64,000 nucleotides of DNA. Source: Sphingomonas_Q fennica_A. GTDB taxonomy: Bacteria > Pseudomonadota > Alphaproteobacteria > Sphingomonadales > Sphingomonadaceae. Made by a program: the position numbers and the translations under genes. Location: positions 62,001-126,000 of the forward strand of contig JAQIJD010000003.1 of the NCBI GenBank assembly GCA_036946415.1. Reading direction: 5' to 3'. Numbering within the stretch: position 1 is the first letter of the stretch; every line of letters starts with the position of its first letter. Of this stretch, positions 42,495 through 53,763 are shown in pieces. Under the pieces are notes generated by a model. It did no database searches. It was not told the origin of the DNA and saw nothing but the letters and a program-made list of their open reading frames with translations.

Positions 42495-42937
42495 CGCCCG
42501 GTCGAGCCGAAGCCGCCCGCCCCGCGCGCCGTATCGTCCAGCGTCTCCGCCTCCACGAAGGCGGCCCGGGTCACGGCGGCGGGCACCAGCTGCGCGATCC
42601 GCTCCCCGCGCGTCACCACGAACGGCTCGTCGCCCAGATTGGCGAGGATCACCTTCACCTCGCCGCGATAGTCGCTGTCGATCGTGCCGGGGGTGTTGAG
42701 GCACGTCACGCCATATTTCAGGGCCAGGCCCGATCGCGGCCGCACCTGCACCTCATAGCCTTCCGGAATGGCGATGGCGAAGCCGGTGGCGACGGCGTGG
42801 CGCGCGCCGGGCGCCAGCGTCACGTCCTCCGCCGCCACCACGTCCATCCCCGCCGCCCCGGCGGTGGCATAGGCGGGCAGGGGCAGGCCCGCGCCGTGGG
42901 GCAGGCGGGCGATGCGGATCGGGATGAGCACGGACAT
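42491..42937 (-). CDS. dut: dUTP diphosphatase Dut
   Basis: Trimeric dUTPase that hydrolyses dUTP to dUMP. The 148-residue protein has all five motifs: AGAAGMDVVAAE, RPRSGLALKYGV, LNTPGTIDSDYRGEVKVILAN, GERIAQLVP and the C-terminal GAGGFGSTGR. The ATG at 42937 gives the normal length; an in-frame ATG 39 bases upstream is less likely. It leads the leftward dut-thiF-dsrE operon and is divergent from alaS. Confidence 0.97.
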   Translation of the reverse strand: MSVLIPIRIARLPHGAGLPLPAYATAGAAGMDVVAAEDVTLAPGARHAVATGFAIAIPEGYEVQVRPRSGLALKYGVTCLNTPGTIDSDYRGEVKVILANLGDEPFVVTRGERIAQLVPAAVTRAAFVEAETLDDTARGAGGFGSTGR

Positions 42938-43028
42938 GCCCCCCGCTACCCCAGCCGGCCGGCGCGTGCCAGCCATATGCGGGCGGCGGCTTGAGGGGCG
43001 GCGGCGGCTCGACTAGACGGTATCCGCC

Positions 43029-45692
<2,664 letters not shown>

Positions 45693-45716
45693 GGGCGGCC
45701 GCCGCCGCGCCATCGG

Positions 45717-46367
45717 TCAGGGCAGCATCACCTCGCCGTCGCCCGAATATTGCATGCGGTGATCGTTCAGTTCCGATCGCACCTGGGCGAAGGTCACGGG
45801 TGCCGTAGCATGGTAGAACAGATCGCAGCGCTTCTCACCGCGGATCTTGCCCCTGCCGCCGTATTTATTCGGCGTCGTGATCATCACGAAATATTTGCTT
45901 TCGAGCACCCCGGTCGCACGCATCGTCATCTCGGTGCCGAATTGCGCGGCCTGACCGGGGCTGAGCAAGGCGCTGCCGATCTTCAATCCCCAGCGGGCCG
46001 CCTTCGATTTCTTGCCGTGGCCGGTCACGAGATCGTCCGGATCGACCTTGTAGATCGCGGCGTCGGACGCGCTCAACGGATCGTTGAACCGCGTCCTGGC
46101 ATGTTTCATCTTCTCGTATCGGCCATGATAGAAGTCGATGTCGCTGCCGCCCGCGGCGCACAGCACATCCATATGCTGGTCCATATAGGCGATGAAGTCA
46201 TCCCACTTCTTCTTGCTCGTCATCACGAAGCTGGTCAGCCCGTTCTCGTGCAGGACGAGGCGGCCGGCGGTCGCCGTCGGGGGTGGGGCCCACCCGCTCG
46301 GCTGGTTTCCGCCCGGCAGCCCCACCGCCTGCGTCCTGTTCAGATTGACGATCGACGAACGTCCCAC
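45717..46367 (-). CDS. uncharacterised 216-residue protein
   Basis: Not recognised. The start is taken as the GTG at 46367, preceded by AAGGGG at a 9-base distance. The product is rich in Lys, Met and aromatic residues compared with neighbours: TSKKKWDDFIAYMDQHMDVL, FYHGRYEKMKHARTRFND, KYFVMITTPNKYGGRGKIRG and AQVRSELNDHRMQYSGDGEV. Codon use has more A/T at third positions than the flanks, suggesting an accessory gene gained more recently. No signal peptide or membrane helix is evident. It sits alone between alaS and the AraC regulator. Confidence 0.6.
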   Translation of the reverse strand: MGRSSIVNLNRTQAVGLPGGNQPSGWAPPPTATAGRLVLHENGLTSFVMTSKKKWDDFIAYMDQHMDVLCAAGGSDIDFYHGRYEKMKHARTRFNDPLSASDAAIYKVDPDDLVTGHGKKSKAARWGLKIGSALLSPGQAAQFGTEMTMRATGVLESKYFVMITTPNKYGGRGKIRGEKRCDLFYHATAPVTFAQVRSELNDHRMQYSGDGEVMLP

Positions 46368-46507
46368 GGTCTCATTCCCCTTCTGTCCGGCGAGGGTTCG
46401 TGCGCTGCCCCGGCACCGCCATCGCGCCCGGCGGTGCGGCAGCATCTCCCCCCGATCCGCTCCGCACGATAGGCCCACCGGCAGGCCGGGGGATCGGCGC
46501 TGCGTCT

Positions 46508-46527
46508 CATTCCGTTGTGACGGAATG
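46508..46527. other. 8-bp inverted repeat CATTCCGT-N4-ACGGAATG
   Basis: Perfect arms 46508-46515 and 46520-46527 around TGTG. It lies 12 bases past the end of the AraC gene and about 140 bases upstream of the unknown gene's start, so it may be a terminator without T-tract or an operator. Confidence 0.45.
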
Positions 46528-46538
46528 CCAAAGCAGGT

Positions 46539-47579
46539 TCAGGACAGGCTGGCGACCAAGGCGCGATAGCGCTCCCCCGATATCGCCATGTCCGGCAGCG
46601 ATACGGGGCGCACCGGGTGGTCGGCGTGGCGGCGCAGGTCGCTCATCGTATAGCCGAACGTGCTCCGGAACAGGCGGGAGAGTGCCGGCATGTCCAGAAA
46701 GCCGCAGGCGAAGCCCAGTTCGGCGATGCTGCGCGTATCCGCCGCGTCCACCAGCAGGCGGTGCAGCATCCGCAGCCGCCGCCGCCGATCGTAGGCGTGG
46801 ACGCCACCGTCCTGGTGGAATGCCCGGAACAGGCTGGATCGCGAAAGGCCGAGGTCCGCCATCAGCGCCGGCAGGTCGATCTCGCCCGGCGGCAGCGCGG
46901 CGATATGCTGCCGCACGCGGGCGCGCACCCCCATCGTCCGCGCCGGCGCGGAAGCGGGATCGCCCGCGGCGCGGATCGCCGTCGCCAGCAGGTCGCGCAC
47001 GATCCGCGACAGGATCGGCACGCTCGCCATCCGCGTCGTCGGCAGGCGCAGGACGAGGGAGCGCAGGAAATCGATCAGCACGCGCGTCTCGCCGGTCGAC
47101 GGCAGCACGCCATGCGCATGGGCGCTGCCCGTCCCCGCCTCCAGGAAGGTGCGCGCCATCGACAGCACCAGCACGTCGAGCCCGCTGGTGACGGTGACGG
47201 ACGGCAGGCTGAAATCGTTGACCAGCACCGCGCCGGGCCGGCACGTCTCGCGCCCGTTGCCGCCTTCGAATTCCAGCGCGCCGGACAGCGGCACGGTAAT
47301 CATGTAGTGATCGGCGGGCTGCGCCCGAATCTGCCGCTCGTCGCGGGTCGAGATCACCGAATCGATCCACGTTTCGGCGAGGATCATCTCGTCCAGCGGC
47401 CAGATCGTCGAGCGGACGTGGAACGGCCCCTCGGCATCGCGGGTGATGCGCGACGTCGGGCTGTAGGCGGCGAAGGCGGCGAGCTGTTCCGGCTCGGGCA
47501 GGGCGGCGGTGTCGAAGCGGATCGGCTGGACCGGCGGCCCCTCGTCAGCGGGTGCCGCCCCGGCGGGATCAGCCGCCAT
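46539..47579 (-). CDS. AraC-family transcriptional regulator
   Basis: The 346-residue protein has a C-terminal double helix-turn-helix: IDLPALMADLGLSRSSLFRAF and the second motif RSIAELGFACGFLDMPALSRLFRSTFGYTMSDLRR, typical of AraC/XylS. The N-terminal 190 residues form a cupin-like AraC-binding domain (YMITVPLSGALEFEG; PGAVLVNDFSLP). The ligand is unknown. Its ATG lies inside the 3' end of the antiporter gene (11-base overlap), so it is probably co-transcribed with it and could regulate it. Confidence 0.93.
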   Translation of the reverse strand: MAADPAGAAPADEGPPVQPIRFDTAALPEPEQLAAFAAYSPTSRITRDAEGPFHVRSTIWPLDEMILAETWIDSVISTRDERQIRAQPADHYMITVPLSGALEFEGGNGRETCRPGAVLVNDFSLPSVTVTSGLDVLVLSMARTFLEAGTGSAHAHGVLPSTGETRVLIDFLRSLVLRLPTTRMASVPILSRIVRDLLATAIRAAGDPASAPARTMGVRARVRQHIAALPPGEIDLPALMADLGLSRSSLFRAFHQDGGVHAYDRRRRLRMLHRLLVDAADTRSIAELGFACGFLDMPALSRLFRSTFGYTMSDLRRHADHPVRPVSLPDMAISGERYRALVASLS

Positions 47580-49344
47580 CGCGCAGCCTGCGCCGCTGGA
47601 GACGCGGTTCGCGGTTGATCCGCGCCATCTGCATGATCTTGGTGCGCAGTTCGGCGCGCTTCTCATGGATCGAGGCGATCACCGGCCCCATCGCCACGCC
47701 CAGATCGACCAGCACCGCCTCCGACAATTGCAGCGAGCTTTCCAGCGTCTCGGGCACCGCATCGGTGGCGCCTGCTCGATACAGTTCCGCCGCATGGTTG
47801 GGGTCGCGCGCGCGGGCGACGATCGTGAGGTTCGGGAAGGCGGCGCGTACCTGGCGCGTCAGCCGCACCGTCGCCACGGGATCGTCCATCGTCAGGATCA
47901 TGGCGTTGGCGTTGGCGAGGTCCAGCTTGTCGATCATGCCGGGGCGGGCGACGTCCCCGAACGCCGCCGCATAGCCGCGCTTGCGGGCGTGGGCAACGGC
48001 ATCCACGCTGGCGTCGACCGCCAGATAGGGGCGGTGGTGCGCCTGCAACATCTGCGCGACCAGCCGGCCGACGCGGCCGAGGCCGACGATCACCGTCCGC
48101 TCGCCGTCCGCCTGCGGCAGATCGACCGTCAGCGCCGCGCGGTCGCGCCGTTCGACGCGCAGGCCGGCCTGCCGGCCGATCCCGGCGAGCAGGGGCGTGA
48201 TGGTGAGGCCGATCGCCGTCACGATCTGCCAGAAGCCGGCGGTGCCGGCCGAGATCAGCCCGGCCTGCACCGCCGTCGCCAGCACGATCAGCGTCGTTTC
48301 GGACGGGGACGCCATCAGCAGCCCCGCCTCCGCCGCCACCGCGGACCGCGATCCCGCCACGCGCAGGATGGCGGCCGTCACCACCGCCTTCACCGCCACC
48401 ACGCCGGCGACCGCGCCCAGCAGCGCGGCCCAATTGTCGAGGATGATGGCGACGTCCACGCTCATGCCGACGGTGATCAGGAACACGCCCAGCGCCAGCC
48501 CCTTGAACGGCGCGGTGATCAACTCGACCTCGCGGTGATAGTCGGTCTCGGCGATCAATATGCCCGCCAGCAGCGCGCCGACGATGGGCGAGAGGCCGGC
48601 CGAGGTGGTGGCGATGGAGGCGAGGATCACGACGAGCAGGCTCGCCGCCAGGAACAGTTCGGGGCTCTTGGTGCGCGCGGCCTGTGCGAACAGGCGGGGC
48701 AGCAACAGCCGCCCCAGCACCAGCAGCACCGCGATCGTCGCCATGCCGATCGCGACGGTGCGGGCGAGGCCGTGCCACCCCTCGTCGGTGGCGGTGGGGG
48801 CGAGGGCGGCGAGCGCGAAGATGATCGGCACCAGCGCCACATCCTCGAACAGCAGCATCGCGAAGGCGCGCCGGCCGACCGGGCTGGCGGTGCCCACCAT
48901 CGGCAGCACCAGCGCCGTCGAGGACAAGGCGAGCGCGAAGCCCAGGCCGAGGCCCCCCGCCACGCTCTGCCCCAGCGTCACGAAGCCCGCCGCCAGCACC
49001 AGCCCGGACAGTGCCAGTTCGGCAAGGCCGAGGCCGAACACCATCCGCCGCATCGCCCACAGCCGGGCGAACGAAAGTTCCAGCCCGATCGAGAACAGCA
49101 GGAGGATGATGCCGAACTGCGCGAAGGGCGCGATCGATCCCGGCTCGCTGATCGTCAGGTGATAGAGCCACGGGACTTGCGGCACGAACCGCCCGAATCC
49201 CGCCGGCCCGACCGCGAGGCCGACGAGGATGAAGCCGATCACCGGATTGACGCGGAAGCGGGCGAAGGCCGGGATGACGAGGCCGGCGGCCCCCAGGATG
49301 ACCAGCGAATCGCTGAAGGCCGTCGAATGGATCGGAAGCGCCAT
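47569..49344 (-). CDS. monovalent cation:proton antiporter-2 (CPA2/KefB-like) with TrkA-N domain
   Basis: The 591-residue inner-membrane protein has about twelve spans (NPVIGFILVGLAVGPAGFG; FGIILLLFSIGLELSFARLW; LALSSTALVLPMVG; LLFEDVALVPIIFAL) forming the Na+/H+ exchanger domain, then a TrkA-N Rossmann domain (RTVIVGLGRVGRLVAQMLQ, about residue 417). This matches glutathione-gated KefB/KefC-type K+ efflux systems or related K+/H+ antiporters. The ATG at 49344 opens MALPIHSTAFSD; codons upstream are unlikely. It is divergent from a second CPA2 gene 101 bases away. Confidence 0.92.
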   Translation of the reverse strand: MALPIHSTAFSDSLVILGAAGLVIPAFARFRVNPVIGFILVGLAVGPAGFGRFVPQVPWLYHLTISEPGSIAPFAQFGIILLLFSIGLELSFARLWAMRRMVFGLGLAELALSGLVLAAGFVTLGQSVAGGLGLGFALALSSTALVLPMVGTASPVGRRAFAMLLFEDVALVPIIFALAALAPTATDEGWHGLARTVAIGMATIAVLLVLGRLLLPRLFAQAARTKSPELFLAASLLVVILASIATTSAGLSPIVGALLAGILIAETDYHREVELITAPFKGLALGVFLITVGMSVDVAIILDNWAALLGAVAGVVAVKAVVTAAILRVAGSRSAVAAEAGLLMASPSETTLIVLATAVQAGLISAGTAGFWQIVTAIGLTITPLLAGIGRQAGLRVERRDRAALTVDLPQADGERTVIVGLGRVGRLVAQMLQAHHRPYLAVDASVDAVAHARKRGYAAAFGDVARPGMIDKLDLANANAMILTMDDPVATVRLTRQVRAAFPNLTIVARARDPNHAAELYRAGATDAVPETLESSLQLSEAVLVDLGVAMGPVIASIHEKRAELRTKIMQMARINREPRLQRRRLRDGG

Positions 49345-49445
49345 GCGCGCATTGTTCAGGCAAAGCGGCGCGATTGCCACAGCCGATGTGGCAGAACTGC
49401 CGGCGCACGCCGGCCGCGCCTAACCGAAGGGGGACCGACCGACGC

Positions 49446-51074
49446 ATGCACCACACGCCGCTCATCGCCACGATCGTCGCCGGCATCGTCCTCGCGTTCG
49501 TGATGGGCAGCGCCGCGCAGCGGCTCAGGCTGCCGCCGCTTATCGGCTATCTGGCGGCGGGCGTGCTGATCGGCCCCTTCACGCCGGGCTATGTCGCCGA
49601 TCAGCCGCTCGCCAACGAACTGGCCGAACTGGGCGTGATCCTGCTGATGTTCGGCGTCGGCCTGCATTTCTCGCTGAAGGATCTGCTGGCGGTGCGACGC
49701 GTCGCCATTCCCGGCGCGGTCGTGCAGATCGCAGTGGCGACGGCGATGGGCTGGGCGCTGGCGGCGGCGATGGGCTGGTCGCTCGGCAGCGGGCTGCTGT
49801 TCGGCCTCGCTCTGTCGGTGGCGAGCACCGTCGTGCTGCTGCGCGCCCTTCAGGAGCGACGACTGATCGATACCGATCGCGGGCGGATCGCGGTCGGCTG
49901 GCTGATCGTCGAGGATCTGGTGATGGTGCTGGCGCTGGTGATGATCCCGGCGCTGGCCGGCGGGGTCGTCTCCGCCTCCGCACTGGGGCTTGCCGCCGGG
50001 GTGACGTTGCTGAAGGTCGGCGCGTTCGTGGCGGTCATGCTGCTGATCGGCCAGCGGGCGATCCCGTGGCTGCTCCACCTCGTCGCCCATTCCGGCTCGC
50101 GCGAATTGTTCCGCCTGGCGGTGCTGGCGGTGGCGCTGGGCGTGGCCTTCGGCGCGGCGCTGCTGTTCGGCGTGTCCTTCGCGCTCGGCGCCTTCTTCGC
50201 GGGCATGATCCTCGCCGAAAGCCCGTTGAGCGCCCGCGCCGCGGAGGAGACGCTGCCGCTGCGCGACGCCTTCGCCGTGCTCTTCTTCGTCTCGGTCGGC
50301 ATGCTGTTCAATCCCAGCATCGTCGTCGAGGCGCCGCTGGCGCTGCTGGCGACGCTCGCCATCATCGTCCTCGGCAAGTCGCTGGCCGCCTATGCGATCG
50401 TGCTGCTGTTCGGGCGGGATCGCCGGACCGCGCTGACGATCTCCGCCAGCCTCGCCCAAATCGGCGAATTCTCCTTCATTCTCGCGACCTTGGGCCGGCA
50501 GCTTGAGATCCTGCCGCAACAGGCGAGCGACCTCATCCTCGCCGGTGCGATCCTCTCCATCCTGCTCAATCCGCTATTGTTCATCCTGATCGACCGGGTG
50601 ATCGGCAAGTCGGTCGGCGTCGACGACGAACATCCGCTGGGGGAGGCGCCGCCGGTCGCGACGACGGGGCCGGTGGTGCTGGTCGGCTTCGGCCGCGTCG
50701 GGCGGATCGTCGCGGCGGACCTGATCGCCGCCAACCAGCGGATGACGCTGATCGAGGCGCAGGACGATCTGTCCGGCCTGCCCCACGACCGCGCCAACGT
50801 CCGTCTCGTCTTCGGCAATGCCGCCTCGGCCGATGTGCTGACCCGCGCCGGCATCGCCCAGGCGCGGCTGCTGTTCGTGGCGGTGCCGGAGGCGTTCGAG
50901 GCAGGACAGGTGGTGGCGCAGGCGCGGGCGATGAACCCGGCGATCCGCATCGTCGCCCGCGCCCATAGCGACGCCTTCGTCAAGCATGTGACGGCGTGCG
51001 GCGCCGACGCGGCGATCATGGGCGAACGCGAGATCGCCCGCCGCATGGTGGAAGAAGCCTTGAGCGGGCACTGA
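49446..51074 (+). CDS. CPA2 cation:proton antiporter, YbaL-like, with TrkA-N domain
   Basis: The 542-residue membrane protein shows a YbaL-type exchanger domain (LPPLIGYLAAGVLIGPFTPG, LGVILLMFGVGLHFSLKDLL, ALSVASTVVLLRALQERRL, VGWLIVEDLVMVLALV, SASLAQIGEFSFILATLGR) and a C-terminal TrkA-N domain (VVLVGFGRVGRIVAADLIA). It is clearly different in sequence from the neighbouring antiporter. The ATG at 49446 follows an AAGGGGGACC region. A hairpin follows the stop. Confidence 0.92.
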   Translation: MHHTPLIATIVAGIVLAFVMGSAAQRLRLPPLIGYLAAGVLIGPFTPGYVADQPLANELAELGVILLMFGVGLHFSLKDLLAVRRVAIPGAVVQIAVATAMGWALAAAMGWSLGSGLLFGLALSVASTVVLLRALQERRLIDTDRGRIAVGWLIVEDLVMVLALVMIPALAGGVVSASALGLAAGVTLLKVGAFVAVMLLIGQRAIPWLLHLVAHSGSRELFRLAVLAVALGVAFGAALLFGVSFALGAFFAGMILAESPLSARAAEETLPLRDAFAVLFFVSVGMLFNPSIVVEAPLALLATLAIIVLGKSLAAYAIVLLFGRDRRTALTISASLAQIGEFSFILATLGRQLEILPQQASDLILAGAILSILLNPLLFILIDRVIGKSVGVDDEHPLGEAPPVATTGPVVLVGFGRVGRIVAADLIAANQRMTLIEAQDDLSGLPHDRANVRLVFGNAASADVLTRAGIAQARLLFVAVPEAFEAGQVVAQARAMNPAIRIVARAHSDAFVKHVTACGADAAIMGEREIARRMVEEALSGH

Positions 51075-51081
51075 CACGGAA

Positions 51082-51111
51082 AGGGGCGGCACCGTCGCCG
51101 GTGCCGCCCCT
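51082..51111 (+). terminator. GC-rich hairpin after the YbaL-like gene
   Basis: AGGGGCGGCACC (51082-51093) pairs with GGTGCCGCCCCT (51100-51111) across a 6-base loop. It starts 8 bases after the stop. No T-tract follows, so it may be a bidirectional or partial terminator between convergent genes. Confidence 0.6.
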
Positions 51112-51122
51112 CATGCGGCGTC

Positions 51123-51141
51123 CTTGAGACGCCGTCTCAAG
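51123..51141. other. 9-bp palindrome CTTGAGACG-C-CGTCTCAAG
   Basis: A near-perfect dyad 7 bases beyond the icd stop codon on the minus strand. The one-base centre suits a protein-binding dyad or a cruciform more than a hairpin loop, but the position at the end of icd suggests a role in termination. Confidence 0.5.
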
Positions 51142-51147
51142 TATCGA

Positions 51148-52368
51148 TCAGGCCCAGCCGGCCATCTCGCTCTCGAGGTTGACGCGGATCTGCTCGAAGA
51201 ACTGCTCGGTCGTCATCCACGCCTGATCGGGGCCGATCAGGATCGCCAGATCCTTGGTCATGTGCCCGTCCTCGACGGTCTTGATGCAGACGCGCTCCAG
51301 CGTCTCGGCGAAGCGCACCACGTCGGGCGTGTCGTCGAACTTGCCGCGGAACTTGAGGCCGCCGGTCCAGGCGAAGATCGAGGCGATCGGGTTGGTCGAG
51401 GTCGACTTGCCCTGCTGGTGCATGCGGTAGTGGCGCGTCACGGTGCCGTGCGCGGCTTCCGCCTCGATCGTCTTGCCGTCGGGCGTCATCAGCACGCTGG
51501 TCATCAGGCCCAGCGAGCCGAAGCCCTGCGCCACCTGGTCCGACTGGACGTCGCCGTCGTAATTCTTGCAGGCCCAGACGAACTTGCCGCTCCACTTCAA
51601 GGCGCTCGCCACCATGTCGTCGATCAGGCGATGCTGATATTCGATGCCGGCTTCGGCGAACTTGTCCTTGAACTCGTTGTCGAACACTTCCTGGAACAGA
51701 TCCATGAAGCGGCCGTCATATTGCTTGAGGATGGTGTTCTTGGTGCTGAGATACAGCGGCCACTTGCGGCCCAGCGCGTAATTCATGCTGGCGCGGGCGA
51801 AGTCGCGGATCGAATCGTCGAGGTTGTACATCGCCAGCGCCACGCCCGGCGCCTTATAGTCGTAGACCTCGCGGTCGATCGTCTCGCCATTCTCGCCTTC
51901 CCAGACGAGGCGCAGCTTGCCCGGGCCGGGCACCTTGAAGTCGGTGGCGCGATACTGGTCGCCGAAGGCGTGGCGGCCGACGACGATCGGGTCGGTCCAG
52001 CCGGGGATCAGCCGCGGCACGTTCTTGATGACGATCGGTTCGCGGAAGATGGTGCCGCCCAATATGTTGCGGATCGTGCCGTTGGGCGACTTCCACATCT
52101 CCTTCAGGCCGAATTCCTCGACGCGGCCCTTGTCCGGCGTGATTGTCGCGCACTTCACGCCGACGCCATATTTCTTGATCGCCTCGGCGCTGTCGATGGT
52201 GATCTGGTCGCCCGTCTCGTCGCGCTTCTTCACGTCCAGATCATAATAGACGAGGTCGATGTCGAGATAGGGCTGGATCAGCCGCTCCCGGATCCACGCC
52301 CAGATGATCCGCGTCATCTCGTCGCCGTCGATCTCGACGAGCGGGGTCTTCACCTTGATCTTCGCCAT
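51148..52368 (-). CDS. icd: NADP-dependent isocitrate dehydrogenase Icd
   Basis: Oxidative decarboxylation of isocitrate to 2-oxoglutarate in the TCA cycle. The 406-residue length and sequence (IKVKTPLVEIDGDEMTRIIW, CATITPDKGRVEEFGLKEMW, NGTIRNILGGTIFREPIV, KNYDGDVQSDQVAQGFGSLGLMTS, EAAHGTVTRHYR, NPIASIFAWTGGLKFRGKFD) mark the eukaryote-like type II homodimeric NADP enzyme that is usual in alphaproteobacteria, distinct from E. coli Icd. Confidence 0.98.
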   Translation of the reverse strand: MAKIKVKTPLVEIDGDEMTRIIWAWIRERLIQPYLDIDLVYYDLDVKKRDETGDQITIDSAEAIKKYGVGVKCATITPDKGRVEEFGLKEMWKSPNGTIRNILGGTIFREPIVIKNVPRLIPGWTDPIVVGRHAFGDQYRATDFKVPGPGKLRLVWEGENGETIDREVYDYKAPGVALAMYNLDDSIRDFARASMNYALGRKWPLYLSTKNTILKQYDGRFMDLFQEVFDNEFKDKFAEAGIEYQHRLIDDMVASALKWSGKFVWACKNYDGDVQSDQVAQGFGSLGLMTSVLMTPDGKTIEAEAAHGTVTRHYRMHQQGKSTSTNPIASIFAWTGGLKFRGKFDDTPDVVRFAETLERVCIKTVEDGHMTKDLAILIGPDQAWMTTEQFFEQIRVNLESEMAGWA

Positions 52369-52403
52369 GCTGCTCTCGCGCTGGAGGGGGAATGGGGCAG
52401 GCT

Positions 52404-52915
52404 CTACGGGGCGATGCGCGACGTTTCAACCGCGACGACGGGCGGTGCGGCGAGCGTTTCGGCGAACGCTGCGATGGCGCGGGGCGAACCGAGGCGGATC
52501 GCCGGCACCGCCCGTCGCTCGAAGAGGCGTGCGTAAGCGGCCCGATTGCCGGGCGTCGTCACGAGGATATGACGGATCATCGCCCATTTCACGCTGTCGC
52601 GTCCACAGCGGCGGACATAGCGGAACAGGCTGATCGCGGCCGGAACGTCGAGCAGGATAAGGCCCGTGGCCCGCGCCAGCCGCTGCGGCAGCAGTGCGGA
52701 ATAATTGCCCTCGATCACCCATTCGTCGCCTGCGATGGCGATATCGTGCAGGTGGGCGAAGTCCGCGTCGGGCCGCGGCACCCAGTCGCTGCCCGGCAGG
52801 TGGCGCAGCCGGTCGAGGTGAACGGGCGGGAGGCAAGCGCCACGGCCAGCGTTGATTTGCCGCTGTTCGACGGGCCGAGGATGCAGATGCGGCGGCCGAG
52901 ATCGTCGATCGTCAT
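52404..52915 (-). pseudogene. adenylate-kinase-like P-loop protein (FlaR-type), frameshifted
   Basis: The N-terminal part from the ATG at 52915 gives MTIDDLGRRICILGPSNSGK and STLAVALA, a P-loop; the remainder continues in another frame as VHLDRLRHLPGSDWVPRP, then AIAGDEWVIEGNYSALLPQR and so on to a stop at 52404. The total of 512 bases is not a multiple of three. The break lies near 52826-52836. From the P-loop Gly to the His of HLDRL only about 14 residues fit, where relatives have about 18, so roughly 13 bases may be missing. It is either a real pseudogene or a consensus error in a GC-rich stretch. Confidence 0.75.
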
Positions 52916-52985
52916 CGCCACCGCCCCCGTGCGCCCATGCCCGGATCGGTTGTATCCGCACGGCTCGTCCCATAGAAGCGGCGGT

Positions 52986-53723
52986 ATGACCTCGATCGAA
53001 CCGGCGTCGTCCGCCGCGACCCCCAGCGCGCGCTGGCGTTGGCCCGCCGTCCATCCCGAAGGCCGCAAGTTCGTCGCCATCGCCGCGGCGATCACCCTCT
53101 TTTTCGCGCTGATGGCGTGGGAAACGCTGGCGTGGCCGATGGCGGGCGTCACCATCTGGGTCGCCGCCTTCTTCCGCGATCCGGTCCGCAGCGTGCCGCA
53201 GGGGCGCGATTTGATCGTCTCGCCCGCAGACGGCCTCGTCACGATGATCCAGCCGGTGGCGCTGCCGCGCGAACTGGCCGGACCGGAGGCGCTGGGCGAT
53301 CAGCCGCTCGTCCGCATCTCGATTTTCATGAGCGTGTTCGACGTGCACATCAACCGCACGCCGATCACCGGCACGATCCGCCGCGTCGTCTACATCTCGG
53401 GCAAGTTCCTGAATGCCAGCCTCGACAAGGCGAGCGAGGAGAATGAGCGCCAGCATATCCTGGTCGAGGATGCCGACGGCCGCCGGATCGGCTTCACCCA
53501 GATCGCCGGGCTGGTCGCTAGGCGGATCCTGCCGTTCGTCAAGCCGGGCGATATCGTCGCCGCCGGCCAGCGGATCGGCCTGATCCGCTTCGGCAGCCGG
53601 GTCGACGTTTTCCTCCCCGCCGGCACCGCCCCGCTCGTCACGCTCGGCCAGCGCGCCATCGCCGGCGAGACGATACTGGGCGTGATCGGCGAGGATCGCA
53701 CGCTCGTGGGGCAGAAGCTGTGA
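52986..53723 (+). CDS. psd: phosphatidylserine decarboxylase, short-form proenzyme
   Basis: Makes phosphatidylethanolamine from phosphatidylserine. The 245-residue proenzyme has a membrane helix (FVAIAAAITLFFALMAWETLAW), SPADGLVTMIQPVALP, RISIFMSVFDVHINRTPITG, NERQHILVEDADG and GFTQIAGLVARRILPFVKPG. The pyruvoyl cleavage site is in IRFGSRVDVFLP, between Gly and Ser, as in the short alphaproteobacterial form. It precedes pssA by 40 bases. Confidence 0.94.
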   Translation: MTSIEPASSAATPSARWRWPAVHPEGRKFVAIAAAITLFFALMAWETLAWPMAGVTIWVAAFFRDPVRSVPQGRDLIVSPADGLVTMIQPVALPRELAGPEALGDQPLVRISIFMSVFDVHINRTPITGTIRRVVYISGKFLNASLDKASEENERQHILVEDADGRRIGFTQIAGLVARRILPFVKPGDIVAAGQRIGLIRFGSRVDVFLPAGTAPLVTLGQRAIAGETILGVIGEDRTLVGQKL

Positions 53724-53763
53724 GCGCCGTCGGCTCCGCCGCGGCGGCCGGGGAGGGGCGGCG

